Both the position numbers and the translations under genes were made by a program. From NCBI GenBank assembly GCA_905221605.1, contig CAJNDS010000570.1:91538-111715 (forward strand): a stretch of 20,178 nucleotides of DNA. The letters run 5' to 3'. The first letter of the stretch is position 1. Every line of letters starts with the position of its first letter. Below are positions 1 through 8,064 of the stretch, in pieces. The DNA comes from Symbiodinium natans (lineage: Eukaryota > Sar > Dinophyceae > Suessiales > Symbiodiniaceae). The notes below the pieces were generated by a model. That model did not search any database. It was not told the origin of the DNA and saw only the letters and a program-made list of their open reading frames with translations.

Positions 1-1524
1 CCAGTGTCGGGCCAAGAAGCGACGCTCTTGCACGCGGTAACGGAAAAGATGCAGGCCAGCACCTGGCACGCCTTTGGGCCCTGTCCAATCCTCATGGAGC
101 CACTGATAAGGATGGGAGCTAGAAGATGGACCGTTCAGGGAATCCTCATCAGTGAGTTTCAGGACCAGCGCCTGAGACAGCTGGTAGCCTACACGGCTTT
201 GCCCGTAGCCTAGGCGTGGGAGAACTCGGGCCTCCGCAACAACCTGCCTGACGGGGTCCCACGTGATTGTGAGCTCCGGGGGAAGAAAATGCCGAGGCGC
301 AGTGGGCCGCTTGATGTAGCTTTCTGCTTCACCAGCCGCATGGACTCCCGGGGAGAAGTCCTGAGACTCTCTACGCCTACGTTGAGGCCTTTCCCTTGCC
401 ACCGAGGAAAAATCTGGGCCTTGCATGCTGGGCAGGGCGAAGGGACCTAGGCTCCTCTGACCGCCTCCCAGGTGGAGGGGAACGTGTTGAATCACGTGGA
501 ACCGAACGCAGATCCACACTGGACCTGGCAGCCTGAGGCCTCCTCCTGCTCGGAGGGGTGGGCGGTGTAGGGCTTCTGTCAACTGAAAGCAAGACCAGGC
601 GAGGGGATGAAGACTGTTGACGGTTACGTCGAGGAGCTGGCCGTTGCTCTTCGGCACGGCTGGAGGGGGCTCAAGGCCCATGGCCGATGCCGTCGCCGGT
701 GGAGGCCTGGGGGTGGCAGGGTGAGGGACTGCATAGACGCCCAAGGGCAGCTGCAAAGCGGCAAGGCCGTCAATGTAAACAAAAGGCAAAGTAATTGCAG
801 CGGTCGTGGGGGCGGAGGGCCCGCCGGCCCCGGAGACCCAGGAACAACAAGTGCAGAAACGGCTGAGCCAATGGAGGCTCCCGGCGTGGCCCCCTCCGTG
901 GGGGCGTGTCGAGCCGGAGAAAAATTCAGGTGGTCCGAAAGAAACATCCAAAGCTCTGTCGCATCTGGTAGTGGGACGAGGCGAGGTACCCGTTGAGGAT
1001 TCATCACTTGTAGACCTAGCCCGAATCGACGAAGAGCCAAAGCAGTTCTGGACGAGGGTGTCGACGTAACCGATCCTGCCTTTGACCTGATGAGAGTGCT
1101 GGCCCCCCCGTAGGAGGGGGGGGCCACCTGGGGGGAGACGGGACCTCTTCAGTCTCAGAGCTGTCGTCCCGCTCGCGTGGCCTGGGTGCTGGCATTCCAG
1201 CAAAGCGACCACGTCGCAAAATAGATGCAGCAGGCCTTGCAGCGGGCCGTTTGTGCCCAGGCATAACTGGACGGAGACTCCGAAAGGAAAAGAAAACCCA
1301 GGAAATGTTACAGTACCAGACTCAAGTAGGCGACCCCTTGAGAGGAAGCTGCGGGCAACACAGAGAGTCGGCGTGCGATTGTCCCCCAATGGAGAAAATA
1401 CAGGCAGCGCAAGAGGCACAAACAGTACCCCGAGGTCCCTGCCCTGTTCAGAAAAGGACCGTGTCGGGAACGCGCGAAGGCTCTGACGTGGGATGATGCA
1501 CGGCCGATAGGCACCTGCAGCCAT
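1..1524 (-). CDS. Unrecognised protein, partial (C-terminus beyond left edge)
   Basis: The minus strand reads without a stop from 1602 down to base 1 (534 codons), so the frame is open at its 3' end. An ATG lies at 1524 and another in-frame ATG at 681, which may be the better start. A run this long is unlikely by chance in DNA of this base composition. The part below about 700 uses CTG/CTC, GAG, CAG and TAC codons, as the retroelement frames here do. It contains a basic run (PQRRRRES) near 370 and an ordinary mixed composition towards the left edge. The part above about 930 is rich in Leu, Phe, Pro and Cys and could be untranslated or intronic. A second minus frame is also open over part of this region. 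No domain is recognised. Alternative: a GC-rich stop-poor stretch with no product. Confidence 0.4.
   Translation of the reverse strand, partial: MAAGAYRPCIIPRQSLRAFPTRSFSEQGRDLGVLFVPLALPVFSPLGDNRTPTLCVARSFLSRGRLLESGTVTFPGFSFPFGVSVQLCLGTNGPLQGLLHLFCDVVALLECQHPGHASGTTALRLKRSRLPPGGPPLLRGGQHSHQVKGRIGYVDTLVQNCFGSSSIRARSTSDESSTGTSPRPTTRCDRALDVSFGPPEFFSGSTRPHGGGHAGSLHWLSRFCTCCSWVSGAGGPSAPTTAAITLPFVYIDGLAALQLPLGVYAVPHPATPRPPPATASAMGLEPPPAVPKSNGQLLDVTVNSLHPLAWSCFQLTEALHRPPLRAGGGLRLPGPVWICVRFHVIQHVPLHLGGGQRSLGPFALPSMQGPDFSSVARERPQRRRRESQDFSPGVHAAGEAESYIKRPTAPRHFLPPELTITWDPVRQVVAEARVLPRLGYGQSRVGYQLSQALVLKLTDEDSLNGPSSSSHPYQWLHEDWTGPKGVPGAGLHLFRYRVQERRFLARHW
1100..1126. other. Perfect 10-bp GC-rich hairpin
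   Basis: The arm TGGCCCCCCC (1100-1109) pairs perfectly with GGGGGGGCCA (1117-1126) around a 7-nt loop. It lies inside the open minus-strand frame at the left edge. No function can be assigned. Confidence 0.6.
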
Positions 1525-1602
1525 GCACAAATGACAATAGCAAAAGCTAAGCTGAAGAAAGACATCTCTTGCAAAATACACAGGTGTAAAGCGGCATATG
1601 CT

Positions 1603-1825
1603 TTAATGCCAATTATGGCCTGGTGCGAAAGACAGGGGAGTACCCTGAAGAAGCAGGCAAGCCAGAATCCCTGTGCACGAAACTTAGGAGAAGCCGATAC
1701 AAAGGATGGATGTGGGGGTATGATGCAACCATTTACCCCCAAACCTGGTTGAACCGAAAGCAACAAAGTACGGTGTTCTTTCTCAAACAGGAAACAACCA
1801 TGAGTAAACACATGACCCGACGCTT
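1603..1825. other. Gap without recognised gene
   Basis: This stretch lies between the end of the copia-type homology (about 1826) and the stop that bounds the left-edge frame. One minus-strand frame continues through it from the copia fragment, but its residues no longer resemble integrase. I see no gene, RNA or repeat. The boundary of the copia fragment may mark a deletion or an unrecognised insertion. Confidence 0.4.
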
Positions 1826-2459
1826 CATACTTCTTCTCGGTTGTCTTGAAGTCATCTTCTCTGCTTCTCGTTGCCGAACAACTCTCACACCAGTCCGCCT
1901 TCGGTAGGTGTGTCAACTCGTGTCTCTTTCTTTCTTCTTCGCTCGGCGCTTCTGGTCTCTTTTCTCCATCTGGCTCCCTTGAGAACTCAATCTCAAGTCC
2001 CTGCGAGATTTCGACTAGTTCCTTCATTTTGTTCGAAGCTACAGCTTCCTTCAGTCTCTGCCAGATTTGGGCTTTGCTTCCCGTCTTTCCGACCTTGAGA
2101 AACTCGCAAGCATGTCTTAGCTGCTTGATCGTACTCGCTGGTGTCAGCTCGATTCCTCCAATCTTCATTTTCTCATCCATCGCTTCTCCAAGTTTCGGAA
2201 GTTGTCCTTCAACCTTCTTTCGCTCACTCTCATCGTTCTTTTCTTGCAGATGCTGTTCTGGGCCTGGCGCTTGTGCCAATTCCTCTATTCCTTTTTCAAC
2301 TTCTCGCTGCAACTCTTCTTCTGACCTTCCTTTCCATGGGTCTCCTTGTTCTTGTGGTTCCATTTCCACATCACGCTTTTCTTCTGTCTCCTTTGTCTTG
2401 TAGGGACTGACATACTCTCCAACGCTTCTCGGAAATCGTTCCATGATCGTGATGACCAC
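1826..2459 (-). pseudogene. Decayed copia-type polyprotein: SAP-like linker and integrase HHCC end
   Basis: This is the downstream half of a degraded copia-type polyprotein. A Glu/Lys-rich linker is followed by a SAP-like segment at about 2170-2041 (LTPASTIKQLRHA, then KVGKTGSKAQIWQRL), which in other proteins binds DNA. Next comes an HHCC pattern at about 1912-1866 (HELTHLPKADWCESC), which aligns with HQVTHMPYASWCSAC of the intact copia element in this window. That motif marks the N-terminal zinc domain of integrase. The catalytic integrase core, reverse transcriptase and RNase H are missing; similarity stops near 1826. The frame differs from that of the preceding segment (2371-3136), so at least one frameshift has occurred near 2371-2459. 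It is very probably dead. Confidence 0.75.
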
Positions 2460-3136
2460 TGACTGCTCTGTTTTCAGGCACTATGACCATTGTGCTCTTT
2501 TCTCTCCACTCCTCGGCACACTCATAGAACTCCATCTCTTCCCAGACTATTTGCTCTTCTTCATATCTGGTCCTCAGCATTGTTCTGTACTTGAACGACT
2601 TTCCTTCATCTTTTCCAAGGCTGTACGTAGCGTTCACGTCCCAGTCGATTCTCACTGGCCGTCCGTCGGTGAGATAAAACCAACCTTCTTCGTACTTGCC
2701 ATTCTCTCTGTCGGTGAGTTTCCTGATTGCTATCGGCACATCATCTTGTCCATTCTCCATTGATGCGCGGTAGATCCTCAAATCTGTCACCGTTGAGTTC
2801 CTTGAAAACCTTATCGGGACATATGATACCGACGCGCCATTCTTTCGCTTCACAAACTTCGTCAGGAACGCACTGTATGCGTCTTGGGGTTCGATGCCCC
2901 ATCCAACTTTGTAAAGCTTCCCCACTGCAAACAGTGGCTGGGTCACTTGACCGAACACGGCAGTGTCCTTGACCTTAATCACTCTTCCATCGGATCTTTG
3001 GAATTCGAACGTTATGTTGGTTCTTGCTTCAGTCGTTCTGATTGCATTCCCTTGTGCATCTGTGATGACCATTTTTAATGCTGGAAGTTCCACTTCTTCG
3101 AGGTCTTCGCTGTAGTAGCTTAACGGCAGGACATGG
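2371..3136 (-). pseudogene. Decayed copia-type polyprotein: downstream part of aspartic protease and linker
   Basis: Reading down from 3136, the frame gives LSYYSEDLEE, then DAQGNAI and QPLFAVGKLYKVGW. These line up with DAQGNPI and KQPLLAVGKLLRRGW after the protease active site of the intact copia element at 8647-15822. The first part of the same protease, with the active-site motif DSGAD, lies at 5502-5467 and is separated from this part by the LINE-like insertion. Removing the insertion and one copy of its 15-bp duplication restores the frame across the junction. A linker of about 150 residues follows, then a frameshift into the next segment. It was a protease that processes the Gag-Pol polyprotein, now split and inactive. 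Confidence 0.8.
3122..3136. repeat. Target-site duplication, left copy (LINE-like insertion)
   Basis: AACGGCAGGACATGG is repeated exactly at 5467-5481, and the bases on either side of the two copies differ. A 15-bp duplication is typical of insertion by target-primed reverse transcription. Confidence 0.9.
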
Positions 3137-3146
3137 ATCGGACAGC

Positions 3147-5225
3147 ATGGCGCGGAAGTGGGTGCGCCGCAGTGGCAAGCCGGCGCCTGCCTTCGTTTCG
3201 CTGGACGGCACTCCCAGCAATGGCGTTGCTTGCAGTCTGACCTTTCTTCGCACATTCTGGCGGCGCATTTGGCAACGTGAAGTCAGCCCTGTTGATGCGA
3301 ACCGCGCTTGGAGTGATGAGCATGCTCGACAGCGTAATGCTGTGCCTCGGCTCGGCTGGCAACCGCTCACTGCTGCCGAGCTCCAAGAGCAGGCTCGCGC
3401 ATCCAATGGCAAAGCGGCTGGCGCTGACGGTTGGTCAGGAGATGAAATCCGGCACTGGACTCTGCCCATCTGGCAGGCCTATGCAGATCTCTGGAACAGG
3501 TGGATCGACCATCGGTGCTATCCCACGGAATGGCGATACTATCTGCAGGTTCACCTCCCTAAGCAAGACCCCCATCCTGTGTTTGGTTTAGATGTTGGGG
3601 ATGCCCGCCCCTTGGTCCTGGAACCTATCCTTTGCAGGATTGCTAGTTCTGCCTGGGCTCGCCGAACCACTACGAGAGCGTGGCAGCAAAACTGGGCCCC
3701 TCCTGGTGCTCATGGCGGCTTCCAGCAACGTGGCGTTGCGGTGCATGCCTTGCAGAATGCGTATGTTCGGTGTTTTGGCATTCTCTCCCTAGATTATGCC
3801 AAATGTTTCGATCGTGCTCACCCTAGCACAGCCACGCACGCCCTCAGCCAATTGGGTATGCCCGCGGAAATGGTCGATTTATGCAGGTTTCAGTGGAGCC
3901 AGCAACACAGATGGCTCGGTTTACAGGGTTGCATTTGTGCGGAAGCCGAAGTGGTTAGTTCTAGCCTGCCCCAGGGAGATGCAATTTCTCCAATGGCTCT
4001 TAATGCGATCTTGTGGGCTCCCATCCAAGCCTTCTCCCGTGAAGAGCCCACTGCTACTGCTGTCACTTACCTTGACGACCGTAACATTGCGGTTCGTAAC
4101 CATGCGCAGCTTGATCGCACCCTCCAATTCTGGATGCGCTGGGCGGGTATGCTTGGCCTCGAGGAAAACGTCAGCAAACAAAAATTCCTTCCGCGCGGTT
4201 CCGCCGCGGCTCAGGAGGTCAGCCAGTCTGGGGTTGTTGCTGTTGTGCACACGCTGCGCATTCTGGGGGTTGACTTTCGCACCCGCATCAATGGGAAAGA
4301 CAGGCCCACTTATCAAAACCGTCTTCGTGAGGCCCGCGCACGCCTTGGCCGTATCGGTTGCCTGCCTGTGACGTTCACGGCTAAGTGCCAGTTCATTCGG
4401 CAGTTGGTAATCCCTGTGGCCGTCTGGGGCACGTGGTTCGTGTATGGTGCTGCGCGTACCTGGAAGCAGCTCCAGCAACGCCTCTTTGGTGTCCTGTATG
4501 GTGGCAAATCACCTGCCTCGCTTGACCTGCGTGCGTTGATGCACGGCCATAGCTTGGACTTTCAGTTCATGGCAGACTACCAAACCATTTCCATGTGGGC
4601 CAAACTCGTCCAACTTGGCCGCGCGCGATGGCAACCCAACGCCATGTGTGGCACTTGGCAATATGCTGTTGCTACCCGCCTCAAATTCCTGGGCTGGCAA
4701 CAGCAACGCAATGGCTCTTGGACCCACCAGGCCGTCCCGAGGCAATGCGTCAGGTGGACTCAAAACTTGCAACTTGACCGTCTCAAGCACCTACTCAGAG
4801 AAGCATGGCGCTTTCGGCGGTTTGATGCCTGGAGAACTTCGGGCAGACTCGACGCCGTGGCTGCGGGTAACCCGATTTTCCAACCTGCTCGTCTCAAGCA
4901 AGCTTCTCAGCTGTGGAGTGCTACCTGCGCTCATGGCCGTGCGGTGCTTACGGCTGCTGTGGTCAGCCCGGCCAGACTCCAATCCCAGCTGACTGGACAT
5001 GCCGAGCTGTGGTGTCCATTTTGCAGAGAGTGCTATGCCCCTACGTGGGACCACTGTGCGTGGAGCTGTGCGCATTTCCGCGCTTCCCGTCCGAACTTGC
5101 CTGCTGATAGCATGCAGCGAAGGATTGGATGGCCGCTGCCGGCACGTACCAAAATCCAAAATCTCCGAGTGCTCGACCATCTTGCTAGCGTTCGTCAGGC
5201 GCTGGTTGATTACCGATGCATGTGA
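3147..5225 (+). CDS. LINE-like reverse transcriptase (5'-truncated)
   Basis: About 692 residues are counted from the first ATG inside the element (3147); the open frame extends upstream to 3078, but that part is host copia DNA. Reverse transcriptase motifs appear in order: ADGWSGDEI near residue 95, motif A LDYAKCFDRA with D216, motif B LPQGDAISP with Q276, and motif C YLDD with D310 and D311. The three catalytic aspartates are therefore present. A C-terminal zinc knuckle of pattern C-x2-C-x9-H-x4-C uses C623, C626, H636 and C641, as in zf-RVT-type LINE termini. No apurinic endonuclease, restriction-like endonuclease or RNase H domain is visible. It would copy element RNA at a nicked target, but without its endonuclease this copy is unlikely to be autonomous. 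The exact clade cannot be assigned by eye. Confidence 0.85.
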   Translation: MARKWVRRSGKPAPAFVSLDGTPSNGVACSLTFLRTFWRRIWQREVSPVDANRAWSDEHARQRNAVPRLGWQPLTAAELQEQARASNGKAAGADGWSGDEIRHWTLPIWQAYADLWNRWIDHRCYPTEWRYYLQVHLPKQDPHPVFGLDVGDARPLVLEPILCRIASSAWARRTTTRAWQQNWAPPGAHGGFQQRGVAVHALQNAYVRCFGILSLDYAKCFDRAHPSTATHALSQLGMPAEMVDLCRFQWSQQHRWLGLQGCICAEAEVVSSSLPQGDAISPMALNAILWAPIQAFSREEPTATAVTYLDDRNIAVRNHAQLDRTLQFWMRWAGMLGLEENVSKQKFLPRGSAAAQEVSQSGVVAVVHTLRILGVDFRTRINGKDRPTYQNRLREARARLGRIGCLPVTFTAKCQFIRQLVIPVAVWGTWFVYGAARTWKQLQQRLFGVLYGGKSPASLDLRALMHGHSLDFQFMADYQTISMWAKLVQLGRARWQPNAMCGTWQYAVATRLKFLGWQQQRNGSWTHQAVPRQCVRWTQNLQLDRLKHLLREAWRFRRFDAWRTSGRLDAVAAGNPIFQPARLKQASQLWSATCAHGRAVLTAAVVSPARLQSQLTGHAELWCPFCRECYAPTWDHCAWSCAHFRASRPNLPADSMQRRIGWPLPARTKIQNLRVLDHLASVRQALVDYRCM

Positions 5226-5370
5226 AGTTTCCTTCCGGTCACGTGCCTTACGCGCATGGAAACAGCTGAGCATATGGCAAGTGGGGCAGCCTCCCTCCTG
5301 TCAGGACTTGCCTCTGTGCTTGGTTGGGGTTTCTGGTTAGGTTAGTCCTGGTCTCCCTTTCCCCGTGCAT

Positions 5371-5399
5371 ACACTCGGAGTCGACCTCCGTATGAGTGT
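5371..5399 (+). other. Stem-loop in the LINE 3' untranslated region
   Basis: CGGAG (5376-5380) pairs with CTCCG (5386-5390) around the loop TCGAC. An outer helix ACACT/AGTGT follows, with a bulge. It sits about 70 bp before the 3' end of the element. Stem-loops near LINE 3' ends can be recognised by the element's own reverse transcriptase; that role here is inference. Confidence 0.5.
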
Positions 5400-5466
5400 T
5401 CCTTTCCTTCCTTCAGTCGCAATTCGACCATCTTCGATCAGGATTGGGGCTGGTACCAAATTTGCG

Positions 5467-5481
5467 AACGGCAGGACATGG
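5467..5481. repeat. Target-site duplication, right copy (LINE-like insertion)
   Basis: Exact copy of 3122-3136. It also encodes, on the minus strand, the residues after the protease active site of the interrupted copia fragment. Confidence 0.9.
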
Positions 5482-5502
5482 CAGTCTGCTCCACTGTCTA
5501 GC
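5467..5502 (-). pseudogene. Decayed copia-type polyprotein: protease active-site stub
   Basis: The minus strand reads LDSGADCHVLP. The D-S-G-A motif is the active site of copia/retroviral-type aspartic protease; the intact element in this window has LDTGADASMVP at the same place. Upstream coding sequence is lost abruptly at a run of ten A residues (minus strand), which is the tail of the neighbouring SINE-like unit. No gag, zinc knuckle or LTR of this older element can be found. Confidence 0.78.
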
Positions 5503-5818
5503 TTTTTTTTTTGGACCATTGCCTCTTTACTACATCAGCAGCGCAGTAGGCCGTTCTTAGGGATCTCAATACGAGAGGTGAAACGGAGCAGGTGCGAAAA
5601 CAAAAGCAAACACACACCAAAACAACCACAAAACACAACCACCAACCAGCAGCAACCCGCAAGAACAGAGCACCAAAAGTCTACGTGTCCCCCGCGCTCA
5701 GTACTCGAAGTCGTCGCAGAAGTCCAGGTGTAATCGAGCAGCGCAAAGCATACGGGGGGGTCGCAAAATGCGAGGGTATGCCAGATCATCAAAACCACCA
5801 TCATGTAGCCACTGGCGC
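5503..5818 (-). repeat. SINE-like A-tailed retroposon, copy A
   Basis: On the minus strand the unit ends GTCC followed by ten A. The same A-tailed unit recurs at 6608-6918 and 7330-7613 with different sequence after the tail, as expected of retroposed copies. The body includes a strongly strand-asymmetric tract (almost only A and C on the plus strand, about 5595-5665) and a conserved stretch around CTACATCAG near the tail. This copy is the most diverged of the three. I cannot see convincing tRNA A and B boxes, so the origin of the unit is open. No target duplication was found. Confidence 0.55.
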
Positions 5819-5955
5819 AAAGAAGGTCAGCCGGCAAGCTGTAAATCGAAGATCAGAATTACCGACCGACACGGTGAGGCACCAACCGCACAATAGCGAA
5901 AAGGGAAGGTACAAAATGGCCCAATATCCCAGAGGGAAAGCAAGGCCAGCACGCG

Positions 5956-6045
5956 CCCCATGGTGGTCAGCCAGTGGGGACTTGTTGGCAAGAACAATGG
6001 ATGCAAGACCAGCCCAGGGCACCCCATGGTGGTCAGCCAGTGGGG
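5956..6045 (+). repeat. Paired hairpin repeat, pair 1
   Basis: Two 24-nt copies begin at 5956 and 6022, 66 bp apart. Each starts CCCCATGG and ends CCAGTGGGG, so the arms can pair with one bulged G around the loop TGGTCAG. The spacer carries CAAGACCAGCCCAGGGCA, which recurs between later pairs. Confidence 0.75.
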
Positions 6046-6272
6046 CAGCCCCGAGCAACCGACACAACTTGTGGCTTTATTATCGGAGCCCGGCCAAAGT
6101 TATAGTGCACAACTGAGCCCAGTTTGACCACAGACCCAAGCAGAAACAGGGGCTGCGGTCAGCACTTCCCAGAGAGGGAGCCTGCAAAGCAGCGGCTACC
6201 GATTCAGAGGGGAAAGACGACCTGGGAGTCAAACCTCACTTTCTCCTACAGCAGAAGGAAAGCCAGCGCGCG

Positions 6273-6323
6273 CCCCATGGTGGTCAGCCAGCCAGGGCAC
6301 CCCATGGTGGTCAGCCAGTGGAT
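6273..6323 (+). repeat. Paired hairpin repeat, pair 2 (compressed)
   Basis: Two copies begin at 6273 and 6300, only 27 bp apart. The first copy has lost its right arm and the second ends TGGAT, which breaks the outer pairs. This looks like a deletion between two hairpins. Confidence 0.6.
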
Positions 6324-6607
6324 CAACTCCGAGTCAGAGCCAATACTTTGACGGTTCCCAGTTGGAAAACCGACCAAGAGCTCCCCTCAGGCGCACAACT
6401 GTGTCTCAGCCCGGCCACGTATCCAATTCCAGAAGGAGGCATGTCAGCCCATGCTGACTCCCTCAGCTGCAGTTGACGGATCAGTGACGGCTGTATTGCG
6501 GGACAACAGACAGGCTTGCGACAATTTATCCTCATCGACCTCCTACGCAGGAATACCCATCAGTTGTGTCAGGCCACTCCAAATTGCAGACGGACTAGAA
6601 GTGTTCA

Positions 6608-6918
6608 TTTTTTTTTTGGACTGACGCCCCTTTACTACATCAGTAGCACAGTAGGCCGGTCTTGTTGGGCTCGACGTAACGGGTGAAACGAAGTTAGCGC
6701 GCGCAAACCACCAAGAACACCACGCAACCACCCAAAAAACAAGGAAACAGAAGCAACAAAGCAAGCAAAGGCGCCGAACTACTAGGTAACCCCACGCACT
6801 CAGTACTCGAAGTCGTTGTTGAAGTCCCGGTGCAATCACACAGCACTGAGCATGCGGGGAGTCGCAAATTGCGACACTGCCAGATTTTCAAAATCACCAT
6901 CATGTAGCTACTGGTGCG
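6608..6918 (-). repeat. SINE-like A-tailed retroposon, copy B
   Basis: Same unit as at 5503-5818: an A10 tail on the minus strand, the CTACATCAGTAGCACAGTAG stretch, an A/C-rich tract on the plus strand (about 6695-6765) and an end near CATGTAGCTACTGG. The sequence after the tail (TGAACACTTC on the minus strand) differs from that of copies A and C. Confidence 0.6.
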
Positions 6919-7056
6919 ACGTCATTCGACTCGAACCGAGGTCATCATTCGATAGTCAGGATCCCGTACTCGTCGTCAAGGACAGATAACAGACCCGCAT
7001 TGGCAAAGGGATGGTACAGGTCAGACTCCCCAAAGGAGAGGAAAGACGCGCGTATG

Positions 7057-7146
7057 TCCCATGGTGGTCAGCCAGTGGGGACTTAACAGCAAGAACAATC
7101 AAGGCAAGACCGGCCCAGGGCACTCCATGGTGGTCAGCCAGTGGAG
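7057..7146 (+). repeat. Paired hairpin repeat, pair 3
   Basis: Copies begin at 7057 and 7123, 66 bp apart. The first has arms TCCCA/TGGGG (one T-G wobble) and the second CTCCA/TGGAG. The second arm set differs from the CCCCA/TGGGG form by a matching change on both sides. Confidence 0.75.
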
Positions 7147-7329
7147 CAGCCCCGAGCGGAAGGTCCTCTTCTCACCCTGGCTTGCAGCTGCGCCCACCTA
7201 GATAGATGTCCGCGCACAAGCACAGTCTCATCAGACAGCCAAAGCGGAGGCCACACACGCAAGCCCGAAAGCTCGCCGGGGTTTCGGGGACTGCAATCTG
7301 GCAGGCAATGGTCCCTCCAGAGTCCAAGC

Positions 7330-7613
7330 TTTTTTTTTGGACTGGCGCCCCTTTACTACATCAGTAGCACAGTAGGCCGGTCTTATTGGGCTCGACGTAA
7401 CGGGTGAAACGAAGTCAGCGCGCGCAAACCACCAAGAACACCACGCAACCACCCAAAAAACAAGAAAACAGAAGCAACAAAGCAAGCAAAGGCGCCGAAC
7501 TACTAGGAACTACTAGTCGAAGTCGTCGTTAAAGTCCCGGTGCAAGCATGCGGGGGGTCGCAAATTGCGACACTGCCAGATTGTCAAAACCACCATCATG
7601 TAGCAACTGGTGC
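7330..7613 (-). repeat. SINE-like A-tailed retroposon, copy C
   Basis: Nearly identical to copy B but shortened in the middle, with an A9 tail on the minus strand followed by GCTTGGACTC. It was probably copied by the tandem duplication rather than by a separate insertion. Confidence 0.6.
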
Positions 7614-7751
7614 GACGTCATTCGGCTCGAACCAAGGTCATCATCGATAGTCAGGCTCCCGTGCTCGTCGTCAAGGACAAATCACGGATCCGCATTGGCA
7701 AAGGGATGGTACAGGTCAGACTCCCCAAAGGAGAGGAAAGACGTGCGTATG

Positions 7752-7841
7752 CCCCATGGTGGTCAGCCAGTGGGGACTTAACAGAAAGAACAATCAAGGC
7801 AAGACCGGCCCAGGGCACTCCATGGTGGTCAGCCAGTGGAG
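7752..7841 (+). repeat. Paired hairpin repeat, pair 4
   Basis: Copies begin at 7752 (arms CCCCA/TGGGG) and 7818 (arms CTCCA/TGGAG), 66 bp apart. The first is followed by ACTTAACAG and the second by CAGCCCCGAG, as in pairs 3 and 5. Confidence 0.75.
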
Positions 7842-8046
7842 CAGCCCCGAGCGGAAGGTTCACCTCTCACCCTGGCTTGCAGCTGCGCCCACCTAGAAAG
7901 ATGTCCGCGCACAAGCACAGTCTCAGCAGACAGCCAAAGCGGAGGCCACACACGCAAGCCCGAAAGCTCGCCGGGGTTTCGGGGACCGCAATCTGGCAGG
8001 CAATGGTCCCTCCAGAGTCCAAGCCAATAAGATACGTCGGCAGGGA

Positions 8047-8064
8047 GATGTGAGGGCTCACATC
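8047..8064. other. 18-nt palindrome
   Basis: GATGTGAG, GG, CTCACATC: a perfect 8-bp inverted repeat with a 2-nt centre. It is kept exactly in the paralogous unit at 15914-15931. Confidence 0.7.

Larger units (their letters stand above)
3137..5466 (+). mobile_element. 5'-truncated LINE-like non-LTR retrotransposon
   Basis: This 2330-bp insertion lies between two perfect 15-bp target duplications. It carries one long frame with reverse transcriptase motifs and a C-terminal zinc knuckle, followed by a 3' untranslated part of about 240 bp. There is no endonuclease domain and no upstream ORF, so it is 5'-truncated, as most LINE copies are. There is no poly(A) tail. The 3' end reads into TTTGCG just before the duplication, with a stem-loop at 5371-5399 that could serve 3'-end recognition. 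The element interrupts the protease of a copia-type fragment on the opposite strand. The uninterrupted frame and perfect duplication suggest a fairly recent insertion. Confidence 0.88.
5819..6607. other. Repeat-derived DNA without a recognised gene
   Basis: It contains four copies of the 24-nt hairpin motif (5956-6045 and 6273-6323) and degenerate flanks of the repeat family. Plus-strand frames through it are short and depend on the repeats. Outside the hairpins, 6046-6272 and 6324-6607 show nothing I can name. Confidence 0.45.
6608..8024 (+). repeat. Tandem duplication of a ~0.7-kb unit
   Basis: Unit 1 is 6608-7329 and unit 2 is 7330-8024. Both start with a T run and GGACT, and both end in CCAGAGTCCAAGC. 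They are close to identical along their length. Unit 2 lacks roughly 30-40 bp around 7510-7550 relative to unit 1. Each carries a SINE-like copy, a hairpin pair and the site AAGCC that is occupied by the copia element in the third unit. Unequal exchange is the simplest origin. Confidence 0.85.

Noticed and set aside
1100-1126. GC hairpin as a bacterial-type terminator
   Set aside because: No T run follows the stem, and the window looks eukaryotic.
1846-2403. 185-codon plus-strand frame rich in Ser, Phe and Leu
   Set aside because: It is the complement of the charged SAP/integrase linker of the decayed copia fragment.
5503-5512. T10 run as a Pol III terminator or sequencing artefact
   Set aside because: It recurs with the same adjoining sequence at 6608 and 7330, so it is the tail of a repeat on the other strand.
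5592-6116. 174-codon plus-strand frame
   Set aside because: It spans the A/C-rich SINE-like body and hairpin repeats; no domain is seen and the SINE-like copies B and C do not keep it.
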